64,000 bases of DNA from an uncultured Lachnospiraceae bacterium. Its GTDB lineage: Bacteria; Bacillota; Clostridia; Lachnospirales; Lachnospiraceae. Shown one piece after another: positions 44,329 through 53,391 of the stretch. The stretch covers positions 5,615 through 69,614 of the forward strand of contig CAJUTQ010000053.1 in the NCBI GenBank assembly GCA_910589265.1. Reading direction: 5' to 3'. The position numbers and the translations under genes are program-made. The notes under the pieces are model-generated. The model saw nothing but the letters and a program-made list of their open reading frames with translations, was not told the DNA's origin and did not search any database. The first letter of the stretch is position 1; the number at the start of each line of letters is the position of its first letter.

Positions 44329-45183
44329 ATGATAGGATTATTATTAAGAAGGCATACATACTTGAAAAAAGTTATATGCTTTCTATTCTGTATAGGTGTT
44401 GTTTCCATTTTTTTTCATATTCCAGTGTTTGGCGAGGAGCTTAATGACCAGACAGGGGAAAGGGGAGAAACGACCTTTATGGATCCGGGAACAGCAGAGA
44501 CTCCCGAGGATTTAAGACAACTGAATATAGGAATTAATTTCGATAATGGAACAGGCGAACTGGCAGGAACTTTAAGAATATTCATTATACTGACTCTCAT
44601 TGCAATAGCGCCTATTCTAATTATTATGCTAACTTCTTTTACAAGGATTGTTATTGTTCTCCATTTTACAAGAAATGCTTTGGGAACTCAGACAGCTCCT
44701 CCTAATCAAGTCTTATTGGCCTTGACTCTTTTTCTTACTTTTTTTATTATGCGGCCAGTGATTATAGAAATTAATGATAGGGCAATACAACCTTTTGAGG
44801 CAGGTGAGATTTCCCAGGAGGTAGCTTTGGCAAATGCCTTAGATCCTTTGAGGGAATTTATGTCAGCCCAAACCCAAATAAAAGACGCCCGTATGTTTAT
44901 GGAAATTGCAGGAATGGAAGGAGTAGAGGAAATTGCTGATATTCCTACTTATATATTAATACCCAGCTTTATTGTAAGTGAACTTAGGACAGCATTTATT
45001 ATAGGATTTGTTATTTATATTCCTTTTATTGTAATTGACATGGTAGTGGCATCTACCTTAATGTCTATGGGAATGATGATGCTTCCTCCTACAACTATTT
45101 CCATGCCTTTTAAAATCCTTTTATTTGTATTGGCGGATGGATGGAATTTGGTTATAGGAAATTTAGTAAAAACATTTAGATGA
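44329..45183 (+). CDS. fliP: Flagellar export gate protein FliP
   Basis: 284 aa membrane protein with an N-terminal signal-like segment and four membrane helices; LTSFTRIVIVLHFTRNALGTQTAPPNQVLLALTLFLTFF is the diagnostic FliP block. FliP forms the export gate with FliQ and FliR. Ribosome binding site is weak (GAAGTAGG). Confidence 0.95.
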   Translation: MIGLLLRRHTYLKKVICFLFCIGVVSIFFHIPVFGEELNDQTGERGETTFMDPGTAETPEDLRQLNIGINFDNGTGELAGTLRIFIILTLIAIAPILIIMLTSFTRIVIVLHFTRNALGTQTAPPNQVLLALTLFLTFFIMRPVIIEINDRAIQPFEAGEISQEVALANALDPLREFMSAQTQIKDARMFMEIAGMEGVEEIADIPTYILIPSFIVSELRTAFIIGFVIYIPFIVIDMVVASTLMSMGMMMLPPTTISMPFKILLFVLADGWNLVIGNLVKTFR

Positions 45184-45196
45184 ATGAGGTGATGAA

Positions 45197-45466
45197 GTGA
45201 CCATTGAAGTAGTTTCTGATATGATTAAAGATGCTTTGTATATCATTGTAATAACAGCTGCTCCTCTTTTACTTCTTTCACTCGTTGTTGGTTTGATTAT
45301 TAGTATTTTTCAGACAGTAACTTCCATTCAGGAGCAAACCTTAACTTTTGTTCCTAAGATTATCAGTATTTTTATTGGTATGATGCTTATAGGGCATTGG
45401 ATGTTGAACAACATGGTGCAATATATGATTGATCTATGGTCCAATTTTTCTCTTTATATAAGGTAG
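45197..45466 (+). CDS. fliQ: Flagellar export gate protein FliQ
   Basis: 89 aa, two membrane helices, with VGLIISIFQTVTSIQEQTLTFVPKI, the conserved FliQ motif. GTG start at 45197, with GAGGTGATG upstream. Second gate component after fliP. Confidence 0.94.
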   Translation: MTIEVVSDMIKDALYIIVITAAPLLLLSLVVGLIISIFQTVTSIQEQTLTFVPKIISIFIGMMLIGHWMLNNMVQYMIDLWSNFSLYIR

Positions 45467-45470
45467 GATT

Positions 45471-46253
45471 ATGATTAATTATGTATTTTCCACGGGTGAT
45501 TTTGAATATTTTCTCATGATTCTTATTCGCACAGCTAGTTTTGTTTTTGCAGCTCCCTTTTTTTCTATGGCCAATACTCCTAATAGAGTGAAAATTGGAG
45601 TATCTGTTGTTCTTTCTTATCTTATTTATCAAGTTTTGTATCCTCATGACAATATTGTATATAATACCATTTTAGGATACAGTGCATTGATTTTAAAAGA
45701 AGCAGGAGCAGGATTATGTCTTGGAGCGATGACAAATTTTTGCAGCTCTATTGTTATTTTTGCTGGAAGAATTGTGGACATGGATATGGGACTGGCTATG
45801 GCGAATATTTTTGATCCTACAACAAGAGATCAAGTCAGTCTGACAGGACAGCTTTTTAATTATGGAGTGCTTATGATGCTTATAGTTTCTGGAATGCATC
45901 GTTATCTTATTAAAGCTTTCATTGAAGCATATGAGGTTGTTCCAGTGGGCAGTGTTGTTATGAATGGGGATAGACTTTTAAACGCTATATTAACCTTTCT
46001 TATAGATTATATTGTTATTGGCTTTCGCATTTGTCTACCAATTTTTGCAGCAATATTAATTGTAAATGCAGTATTAGGAATTTTGGCAAAAATTGCTCCC
46101 CAGATGAATATGTTTTCAGTGGGAATACAGATTAAATTATTTGTGGGATTGACTATTTTGCTTTTGACAACGGCAATGCTTCCCAGTGCGGCAAGTTTTA
46201 TTTTTGAAGAATTGAAAAAAATGATGGTTTTAGTAGTCGAAAGTCTCCATTAG
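45471..46253 (+). CDS. fliR: Flagellar export gate protein FliR
   Basis: 260 aa, about six membrane segments, with VLSYLIYQVLYP and GRIVDMDMGLAMANIFDPTTRDQVS, both family-like. Single-copy gate subunit that contacts FliP5-FliQ4. Begins four bases after fliQ, ending just before flhB; FliR and FlhB work as a unit. Confidence 0.94.
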   Translation: MINYVFSTGDFEYFLMILIRTASFVFAAPFFSMANTPNRVKIGVSVVLSYLIYQVLYPHDNIVYNTILGYSALILKEAGAGLCLGAMTNFCSSIVIFAGRIVDMDMGLAMANIFDPTTRDQVSLTGQLFNYGVLMMLIVSGMHRYLIKAFIEAYEVVPVGSVVMNGDRLLNAILTFLIDYIVIGFRICLPIFAAILIVNAVLGILAKIAPQMNMFSVGIQIKLFVGLTILLLTTAMLPSAASFIFEELKKMMVLVVESLH

Positions 46254-46270
46254 ATATGAGGTGGATAGAT

Positions 46271-47410
46271 GTGCAAGAGATAAAAGAAAAAGATAGCTTA
46301 TTTCTGCCTTATCATCTTCAGTTTTTTGCAAAAGAAGGAGCAGGAGGAGAAAAGACAGAAGAACCTACTACAAAAAAGCTCTCTGATGCTAGAAAAGAGG
46401 GCCAAGTTGCAAAAAGTCAGGATATGGGAAATGCTCTTCTCCTTATTGCGTTGTTTCTTTTATTAAAATTATGGGCTGGCACAATGGGAACTCAGTTTTT
46501 GGAAAATTTTGAAAGTATTTATAGTAAAATTCCGGATATTGTAGTATATTATAATGGAGAGCTAAATACAAGAGAAATTTATTTATTGATTAATGGTTTG
46601 ATAGGACGCCTTCTCATGATGCTTCTCCCTATTTTTGCCATAGGTGTGCTTGTCTGTGTTGTTGTTGATCTTGCCCAAGTGAAGTGGAGTCCTACATCAA
46701 AGCCATTAATGCCCAAGTTTAGCAAGTTAAATCCTATTACAGGATTTAGTAAAATTATTTCTACCCGCTCTTTAGTAGAATTGGTAAAGTCAATAGGAAA
46801 AATATTAATTGTATATTATGTAGTATACAATACATTAAAGGATAAATTATCTTTTCTCTATGCCCTATATGATATTCCTCTGACTCAAGCTGTTTTGAAG
46901 GTGGGAGGTTTAGCTATTGATCTAGGATTAAAAATCAGTTTTATTTATTTGATTCTTGCCCTTGTAGATTTAAAATATCAAAAATGGAAATTCCATAAAG
47001 ATATGAAAATGACAAAACAGGAAGTAAAAGATGAATATAAAAATGCAGAAGGGGATCCTCAAATTAGGGCTCAAATTAAACAGAAAATGAGAGAGGCTTC
47101 TCAGAGAAGAATGATGCAATCCCTGCCTCAGGCAGACGTTGTTATTACAAACCCGACCCATTATGCAGTTGCAGTCAAGTACGATCCAGAAGTAGCGGAT
47201 GCTCCTTATGTATTGGCAAAGGGAGAAGATTTCTTGGCACAGAGAATTAAAGAGACAGCAAAAGCAAATAATATTGAGATTGTAGAGAACAAACCTTTGG
47301 CTAGGATGCTCTATCACAATGTAGATGTAGGAGCTGTTATACCACCAGAATTATATCATTCTGTGGCAGAAGTATTGGCATTTGTTTATAATTTAAAGAA
47401 TAAAGTATAA
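46271..47410 (+). CDS. flhB: Flagellar export protein FlhB
   Basis: About 379 aa: an N-terminal KTEEPTTKKLSDARKEGQV cytoplasmic segment, four membrane helices and a C-terminal domain with VVITNPTHYAVAVKY, whose NPTH motif self-cleaves to switch substrate specificity with FliK. GTG 46271 is preferred because GAGGTGG lies six bases upstream; ATG 46256 would overlap this site and lacks its own. 15 bases then separate it from flhA. Confidence 0.94.
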   Translation: MQEIKEKDSLFLPYHLQFFAKEGAGGEKTEEPTTKKLSDARKEGQVAKSQDMGNALLLIALFLLLKLWAGTMGTQFLENFESIYSKIPDIVVYYNGELNTREIYLLINGLIGRLLMMLLPIFAIGVLVCVVVDLAQVKWSPTSKPLMPKFSKLNPITGFSKIISTRSLVELVKSIGKILIVYYVVYNTLKDKLSFLYALYDIPLTQAVLKVGGLAIDLGLKISFIYLILALVDLKYQKWKFHKDMKMTKQEVKDEYKNAEGDPQIRAQIKQKMREASQRRMMQSLPQADVVITNPTHYAVAVKYDPEVADAPYVLAKGEDFLAQRIKETAKANNIEIVENKPLARMLYHNVDVGAVIPPELYHSVAEVLAFVYNLKNKV

Positions 47411-47425
47411 GTAGGAGGATTAGAG

Positions 47426-49468
47426 ATGCGGATAAAAAGGCAAGATTTAGGTGTGGCATTGTATTTACTGTCAGCGTTTGTATTTTTTATTATTCCTATT
47501 CCCTCCATACTATTGGATATTTGTTTAGCTATCAATATTTCAATAGCCTTTGCAGTTTTGTTTAACTCTATTTTTGCAAAAGAAGTGTTGGATATGTCCT
47601 TTTTTCCTACCATTCTTTTGTTCACAACAATTTTCCGTATTTCATTGAATGTGTCTTCTACAAGATTGATTTTAACATCAGGGGATCCAGGAAATGTAGT
47701 CCAAGTGTTTGGTGATTTTGTGGGCGGCGGAGATTTGATTATTGGAGCCATTGTCTTTATTATTTTAATACTTATTCAGTTTATGGTAATTAACAAAGGT
47801 TCGGAAAGGGTAGCTGAAGTAAGCGCTAGGTTTACCTTAGATGCTATGCCAGGAAAGCAGATGGCCATTGATGCTGATTTGAATACAGGAGCCATTGATG
47901 ACGCTGAGGCAAAAAAAAGGCGAGAGAAAATTCAAGAAGAAGCCGCCTTTTTTGGTTCTATGGATGGTGCTGTAAAGTATGTAAAGGGAGACGCCACAGC
48001 AGGTCTTTTAATTACAGCAGTAAATATTATTGGCGGAGTTGCCATGGGTATGATTCGGGGAAATTTGGGAGCTATGGCTGCATTAGATAAATATGCAATT
48101 TTGACAATTGGTGATGGTCTTGTCAGTCAAATTCCTTCTCTTCTTATTTCTCTTTCTACTGGTATTTTAGTGACAAAAGCTTCTAAGGAAGCGGATTTTG
48201 GAGAGATTTTAGTCAGACAGCTTTTTGGGGTTCCAAAAGTATTATATTTTGTAGGAGGAGTTGTCATTTTTTTAGGAGTTGTCACCCCATTAAATCCTCT
48301 TATTTTTATCGCTCTTGGAGCTGTTTTTATTTTTTCAGGAAGAATGATAGCCAATCAGATAGAGGTAGCTGCAATTGAAACAGAAATAGAAGGAGATGAA
48401 GAGTCGGCAGAAGAGATACGAAGACCAGAAAATGTTGTTTCCCTGCTTCAAGTAGATCCCATTGAGTTGGAGTTTGGATATGGAATTATTCCTTTAGCAG
48501 ATGTAAATCAAGGAGGAGATTTACTAGATCGAGTTGTCATGATACGGCGACAAGTAGCTTTGGAATTAGGTACGGTTGTTCCTATTATTCGTCTAAGAGA
48601 TAATATTCAGTTAAATCCTAATCAGTATATTATTAAAATCAAAGGAATCCAAGTAAGTGAGGGAGAGATTTTGTTTGACCACTATATGGCAATGAACCCT
48701 GGATTTGTAGAAGAAGAGATTACAGGTATTCCTACATTTGAACCATCCTTCCATCTGCCAGCCATTTGGATTACAGAAGGGCAGAGAGAAAGGGCAGAAG
48801 GAATGGGATATACGGTAGTGGATCCTCCTTCTATTATTGCCACCCATCTGACAGAGATTATAAGACAGCATATTGCAGAATTGCTAACCCGTCAGGATGT
48901 ACAGAACTTAGTAAACAATTTAAAAGAATCCAATCCATCTTTGGTGGAGGAGCTTGTTCCAAAAACTCTTGGTTTGGGAGAAGTACAAAAAGTTCTTCAA
49001 AACCTATTAAAAGAAGGTATTTCTATAAGAGATCTTTTGTCAATATTTGAGACTTTGGCAGATCATGCGGCTGTGACAAGAGACACAGATATATTAACAG
49101 AATATGTTCGTCAAACCTTAAAGAGAGCTATATCTGCAAAATATTTTCCAGCAAATGAGACAACAAGTGTTGTTACCTTGGATCCGAAAATTGAACAGGA
49201 AATTATGTCTAGTGTAAAACAGACAGAACAGGGAGCCTATATTACTTTGGATCCAGCTAAAACAAAAGCTATTGTTTCGTCTGTTGAAGCAGAGGTATCA
49301 AAACTAGAAAATATAGGGAAGAGTCCCATTATCGTAACTTCTCCTATTGTAAGAATGTATTTTAAGAAGTTAACAGAGGATTATTTTAAAGATTTAATTG
49401 TAGTTTCTTATAACGAGATTGATAGTAATGTTGAGTTACAATCAGTAGGGATGGTGACAGTAGCGTGA
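47426..49468 (+). CDS. flhA: Flagellar biosynthesis protein FlhA
   Basis: 680 aa: about eight N-terminal membrane helices, the FHIPEP-family region DALPGKQMAIDADLNTGAIDDAEAKKRR-like block (here DAMPGKQMAIDADLNTGAID), and a cytoplasmic C-terminal domain that forms the export docking ring. AGGAGG lies before the ATG. Its stop overlaps the GTG start of flhF by four bases. Confidence 0.96.
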   Translation: MRIKRQDLGVALYLLSAFVFFIIPIPSILLDICLAINISIAFAVLFNSIFAKEVLDMSFFPTILLFTTIFRISLNVSSTRLILTSGDPGNVVQVFGDFVGGGDLIIGAIVFIILILIQFMVINKGSERVAEVSARFTLDAMPGKQMAIDADLNTGAIDDAEAKKRREKIQEEAAFFGSMDGAVKYVKGDATAGLLITAVNIIGGVAMGMIRGNLGAMAALDKYAILTIGDGLVSQIPSLLISLSTGILVTKASKEADFGEILVRQLFGVPKVLYFVGGVVIFLGVVTPLNPLIFIALGAVFIFSGRMIANQIEVAAIETEIEGDEESAEEIRRPENVVSLLQVDPIELEFGYGIIPLADVNQGGDLLDRVVMIRRQVALELGTVVPIIRLRDNIQLNPNQYIIKIKGIQVSEGEILFDHYMAMNPGFVEEEITGIPTFEPSFHLPAIWITEGQRERAEGMGYTVVDPPSIIATHLTEIIRQHIAELLTRQDVQNLVNNLKESNPSLVEELVPKTLGLGEVQKVLQNLLKEGISIRDLLSIFETLADHAAVTRDTDILTEYVRQTLKRAISAKYFPANETTSVVTLDPKIEQEIMSSVKQTEQGAYITLDPAKTKAIVSSVEAEVSKLENIGKSPIIVTSPIVRMYFKKLTEDYFKDLIVVSYNEIDSNVELQSVGMVTVA

Positions 49469-50685
49469 TTATTAAGAAATTTGAAGGAAAAACAGAAGGA
49501 GATGCTTTAGAGAAAGCAAAAAAAGAATTAGGCAATAATGTTGTTATTATGAATGTAAAGAAAAATAAGAAAAAAGGTTTTTTAGGCTTTTTTTCTTCAG
49601 GCACAGTGGAAATTACAGTAGCTTTAGAGGAGGAAGAGGTGCTTCTTACTCCCAAGCCTCTGCCTGCACTTGAAAAAGTAGAAAGGGAAGCCCCTGCAAA
49701 AGCCCAGAGTCTGCCTTTAGATACTTCAATAATAATTCCTGAGACAATTCCAGAGCCTCCCAAAAGGCCTATAAGAGAAGAGGTAAATATTGAGAAAAAG
49801 CTTGAGAACCTTCAGAATTTAATAGAAAAGCAGTTAGTAAAAGAAGAAGCGGAAGATATAGACGAAGAGATGACAGATGAAAAATCGAAACAAATGGCTT
49901 CTTATATGAAATTAATATATAAAACATTATTGGAAAATGAAGTAAATGAAAAGTATGCAAATCAGTTCATGGATGAAATTGAAAAAATGAATACCCCAGG
50001 AACGAATATTGATACTGTATTAGTGAATATTTATCAGAAAATGATTTTGAAATTTGGAACACCAAGCCTCTTAACTCCAGCAAAGTCAGGTCCTAAGCTA
50101 GTTTTTTTTATAGGCCCAACAGGTGTAGGGAAAACAACAACGATTGCAAAAATTGCTTCAAAATTTAGTACAGAAGAAAAAAAAGAAATCGCATTGATTA
50201 CAGCGGATACTTATCGTATTGCAGCGGCAGAGCAACTGCGTACCTATGCAAATATTTTAAATGTTCCTTTTCGCATTATTTATTCCGCTGAAGAAATTGA
50301 ATCAGCATGGAGGGATTTCCAAAAATTAGACTATATTTTTGTTGATACAGCAGGATTTTCGCCCCACAGTGAAGAGCAGAAGAAGCATATGGAGAATTTT
50401 GTTCATGCCATGGATGGAAAAGCAGAGCAGGAGATTTATCTTGTATTAAGCGCTACAACAAAATATAAAGATCTCCTTTTTACTTCAGAAGCATATTTTT
50501 CAATATGCAAATATAAATTGATTTTTACAAAATTAGATGAAACGTCTACTTATGGAAACTTATTGAACTTAAAGCTTCATACAGGTGCGGATTTATCCTA
50601 TGTGACTTACGGGCAAAGTGTTCCCGATGATATTCGTCCCTTTAATCCGCAAAGCACAGTAAAAAATTTACTTGGGGGGAAATAA
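49465..50685 (+). CDS. flhF: Flagellar biosynthesis GTPase FlhF
   Basis: 406 aa SRP-family GTPase that places flagella: variable N-terminal B domain, N-helical domain (about 120-200), then the G domain with GPTGVGKTT (217-225), DTAGFSPH (294-301) and TKLDETSTYG. SRP GTPases normally have DTAGR; here Arg is Phe298. The GTG start overlaps the flhA stop. FlhG, its regulator, follows. Confidence 0.93.
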   Translation: MIIKKFEGKTEGDALEKAKKELGNNVVIMNVKKNKKKGFLGFFSSGTVEITVALEEEEVLLTPKPLPALEKVEREAPAKAQSLPLDTSIIIPETIPEPPKRPIREEVNIEKKLENLQNLIEKQLVKEEAEDIDEEMTDEKSKQMASYMKLIYKTLLENEVNEKYANQFMDEIEKMNTPGTNIDTVLVNIYQKMILKFGTPSLLTPAKSGPKLVFFIGPTGVGKTTTIAKIASKFSTEEKKEIALITADTYRIAAAEQLRTYANILNVPFRIIYSAEEIESAWRDFQKLDYIFVDTAGFSPHSEEQKKHMENFVHAMDGKAEQEIYLVLSATTKYKDLLFTSEAYFSICKYKLIFTKLDETSTYGNLLNLKLHTGADLSYVTYGQSVPDDIRPFNPQSTVKNLLGGK

Positions 50686-50688
50686 CGG

Positions 50689-51564
50689 ATGGATCAGGCG
50701 GAGCAATTAAGAAATGTAATAAAAAAACGTACAAAGTCTCTGGCTCAAGATGCAAGAGTTATTGTAGTTACTAGCGGAAAGGGAGGAGTGGGTAAATCGA
50801 ATATATCCATTAACCTTGCCATTCAGCTAAAAATGTTGGGAAGCAGAGTTTTGATTTTTGACGCAGATTTTGGTTTAGCCAATATAGAAGTAATGTTTGG
50901 AAAGCTGCCAAAATATACGTTGGCAGATGTTATATACCAGGGAAAGCCTATGAAAGATATTATTACATGGGGGCCAATGGATGTAGGCTTTATTTCTGCC
51001 GGCTCTGGTATTGCAGGACTAAATAATTTAAATAAAGAAAGCATACATTATTTAATTAAAAATTTATCGGACCTAGATTCTATAGCAGATATTATTATTA
51101 TTGACACAGGAGCTGGCATCTCCAATACTGTTTTAGAATTTCTTGTATCAGGAGGAGAAATACTCTTAGTGACTACTCCAGATCCTTCTTCAATAACCGA
51201 TTCTTATTCTTTGTTAAAGGTATTATGCAGACATCCCCATTATCAAAAAGAAAATACTTTCGTAAAATTGATAGCAAATCAAGTGGAAACATTGGAGGAA
51301 GGAGAGCAGCTTTACAATAAATTAAATTCTGTTATAAAAAAGTATCTGGATCTTCAGTTGGATTATTTAGGGATGATTCCCTTAGATAGTCAGCTATCTA
51401 AAGCTGTTTTACAGCAAAATCCAGTATCCCTTCAAAGCCCTAATGCAAAATCTAGCAGGGCTTTTCAGACATTAGCGGAAAAAATAGCTTTTGGGCAGGC
51501 AAGTGGTATTAAAAAAGGAGGAATTAAGGAATTTTTTGCTCAATTTCTCAATATAAAATCATAA
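50689..51564 (+). CDS. flhG: MinD/ParA-like ATPase FlhG
   Basis: 291 aa with the deviant Walker A VTSGKGGVGKSNISINLA, a switch DADFGLANIEVMFG and IIIIDTGAG. FlhG (YlxH) controls flagellar number with FlhF and helps C-ring assembly. ATG 50689 follows GGGGG(GAAATA). It starts four bases after flhF. Confidence 0.94.
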   Translation: MDQAEQLRNVIKKRTKSLAQDARVIVVTSGKGGVGKSNISINLAIQLKMLGSRVLIFDADFGLANIEVMFGKLPKYTLADVIYQGKPMKDIITWGPMDVGFISAGSGIAGLNNLNKESIHYLIKNLSDLDSIADIIIIDTGAGISNTVLEFLVSGGEILLVTTPDPSSITDSYSLLKVLCRHPHYQKENTFVKLIANQVETLEEGEQLYNKLNSVIKKYLDLQLDYLGMIPLDSQLSKAVLQQNPVSLQSPNAKSSRAFQTLAEKIAFGQASGIKKGGIKEFFAQFLNIKS

Positions 51565-51586
51565 AAAGCTAAGGAGGTATATGGGT

Positions 51587-52336
51587 ATGCTGATGACGTT
51601 AGTAAAGCCAGGAGATAAAGTGGAAATGAATTTAAAAGTAAAAGAAGGGGAAAAAAGCAAGTTTTATATTTCAACGGTATATGATGTATTATCAGATAAT
51701 ATTATCCAGGTTCAAATGCCTATACAAAATAGAAAGATTATTTTACTTCCAGCAGATTCTACTTACTATTTATATTTTTCTACAAAGGAAGGAATGCTTG
51801 GCTGTGAGGCAAAAGTTACAGAGCGTTATAAAAGTGATAATACCTATTTAGCAGAAATGGAACTGACATCTGCCCTTCGCAAAAATCAAAGAAGGGAGTA
51901 TTACCGCTTAGATTGTGCCATTAAAATGCAATGTAGAATTTTGAAAGAAGCAGTAAAGGAAGAAGATTTAAGAGAAATGCTTCAAGAGGTGAAGTATGTG
52001 AACCAGGAGCTTTCTATGGAGCCAGGAGTAATTGTAGACATTAGTGGAGGAGGACTGCGATTTATTGGTCCAAAGGCTTATGAGCCACAGAGTATTTTGA
52101 CAGTTTCCTTTTATTTAGACGTAGAGGGAGAAGTGAAGAATTTCAGTGTGGCTGGAAAGGTGCTTCGCTCAATGCCTTTTCAAAAGCTAAAAGGAAAATT
52201 TGAAAATAGGTTAGAGTTTACAGAAATATCGGATCTAGAGCGGGAGGACATTGTAAAATATATATTCCAGGAGGAACGCCGGCGACGCAGGAAAGAGAAG
52301 GTAGGGCTGGATGAAGAAAAAAATATTGATAGTTGA
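51587..52336 (+). CDS. PilZ-domain flagellar brake protein (YcgR-like)
   Basis: About 249 aa: an N-terminal YcgR-like domain (1-95) and a PilZ domain with the two c-di-GMP-binding motifs intact, RxxxR (R103 to R107 in RREYYR) and DxSGGG (D151, S153). Proteins of this group bind c-di-GMP and slow the motor. AAGGAGG is nine bases before ATG 51587 and only three before ATG 51581. Located between flhG and cheB, so made together with its target. Its end overlaps cheB by 26 bases. Confidence 0.9.
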   Translation: MLMTLVKPGDKVEMNLKVKEGEKSKFYISTVYDVLSDNIIQVQMPIQNRKIILLPADSTYYLYFSTKEGMLGCEAKVTERYKSDNTYLAEMELTSALRKNQRREYYRLDCAIKMQCRILKEAVKEEDLREMLQEVKYVNQELSMEPGVIVDISGGGLRFIGPKAYEPQSILTVSFYLDVEGEVKNFSVAGKVLRSMPFQKLKGKFENRLEFTEISDLEREDIVKYIFQEERRRRRKEKVGLDEEKNIDS

Positions 52337-53390
52337 TGATTCTGCACTTATGAGAAGCGTTCTGTGTGATATAATTAAAAGCGACCAAAGATTTGAAGTA
52401 GAAGATACTGCAAACGATGGGATAGAAGCATTTGAATTGTTAAGTAAAAAAACATATTCGGCAGTGATTTTAGACATAAATATGCCTCGAATGAACGGAT
52501 TACAGCTTCTTAGGAAGATGAAAAAAACAAACATCAGGGCAAATGTTCTCATGGCCAGCACGTTAACAAAAGAAGGGGCTAAAGAGACCATAGAAGCATT
52601 GGAACTGGGGGCATTGGATTTTATTCATAAACCAGACGCTATATTGGAAATAAAGGGAAACGAGTTCAAAAGAGAGTTTCTAAAGCTGTTAGGCGTTGTA
52701 ACAAGACCTAATGTAGGAATTATAAGAGATACTCTCCAGCTCGTGAAGAAAAAACCAGTTCGAGGAGAAAACTCATTTACTCCTAAATTAAGAGTTGGCG
52801 TAAAAGTAAGTGGAAAAAAGCTAGTGGCAATTGCCAGTTCTACAGGGGGGCCTAAGGCCCTTCAGGAAGTAGTGACAAAGTTACCTTCGGATTTGAATGC
52901 TCCTGTATTAATCGTTCAACATATGCCAAAAGGATTTACAAAATCTTTAGCTGAACGCCTGGATGGTCTAAGCAGTATTTCCATTAAAGAGGCAGAAGAA
53001 GGGGAAAAGATAAAAATTGGGCAAGTGTATATTGCTCCAGGCGGAAAACATATGAAGTTAAAAAAACGGGGATCAGATTACTGCATCCAATGTACGGACG
53101 AGCCGCCAAGAGAGGGGGTAAAGCCTTGCGCCAACTATATGTATGAATCGTTGACGGACAGTTCATTTGCTGAAATTGTATGTGTTGTCCTCACTGGCAT
53201 GGGGGGAGATGGAACAAAGGGAATCCTTCATTTAGAGGAAAAAAAGAAAATACATGTCATTGCACAGAATGAAGAGACATGTGCAGTTTATGGAATGCCA
53301 AAAAGTATTGTAGCGACTGGATTGGTAAATGACCTTGTACCGCTGGGCAAGGTGGCAGAAATGATTATTAAGAATGTGGGGGTACAGTAA
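52311..53390 (+). CDS. cheB: Chemotaxis methylesterase CheB
   Basis: 359 aa: receiver domain with LIVDDSALM and phospho-Asp in AVILDINMPRMNG, a linker, then the methylesterase with ASSTGGPKAL (catalytic Ser), QHMPKGFT (His) and VLTGMGGDGTKG (Asp). It removes methyl groups from chemoreceptors. It starts within the PilZ gene, implying coupling. CheR, its counterpart, is not in this window. Confidence 0.95.
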   Translation: MKKKILIVDDSALMRSVLCDIIKSDQRFEVEDTANDGIEAFELLSKKTYSAVILDINMPRMNGLQLLRKMKKTNIRANVLMASTLTKEGAKETIEALELGALDFIHKPDAILEIKGNEFKREFLKLLGVVTRPNVGIIRDTLQLVKKKPVRGENSFTPKLRVGVKVSGKKLVAIASSTGGPKALQEVVTKLPSDLNAPVLIVQHMPKGFTKSLAERLDGLSSISIKEAEEGEKIKIGQVYIAPGGKHMKLKKRGSDYCIQCTDEPPREGVKPCANYMYESLTDSSFAEIVCVVLTGMGGDGTKGILHLEEKKKIHVIAQNEETCAVYGMPKSIVATGLVNDLVPLGKVAEMIIKNVGVQ

Positions 53391-53391
53391 A

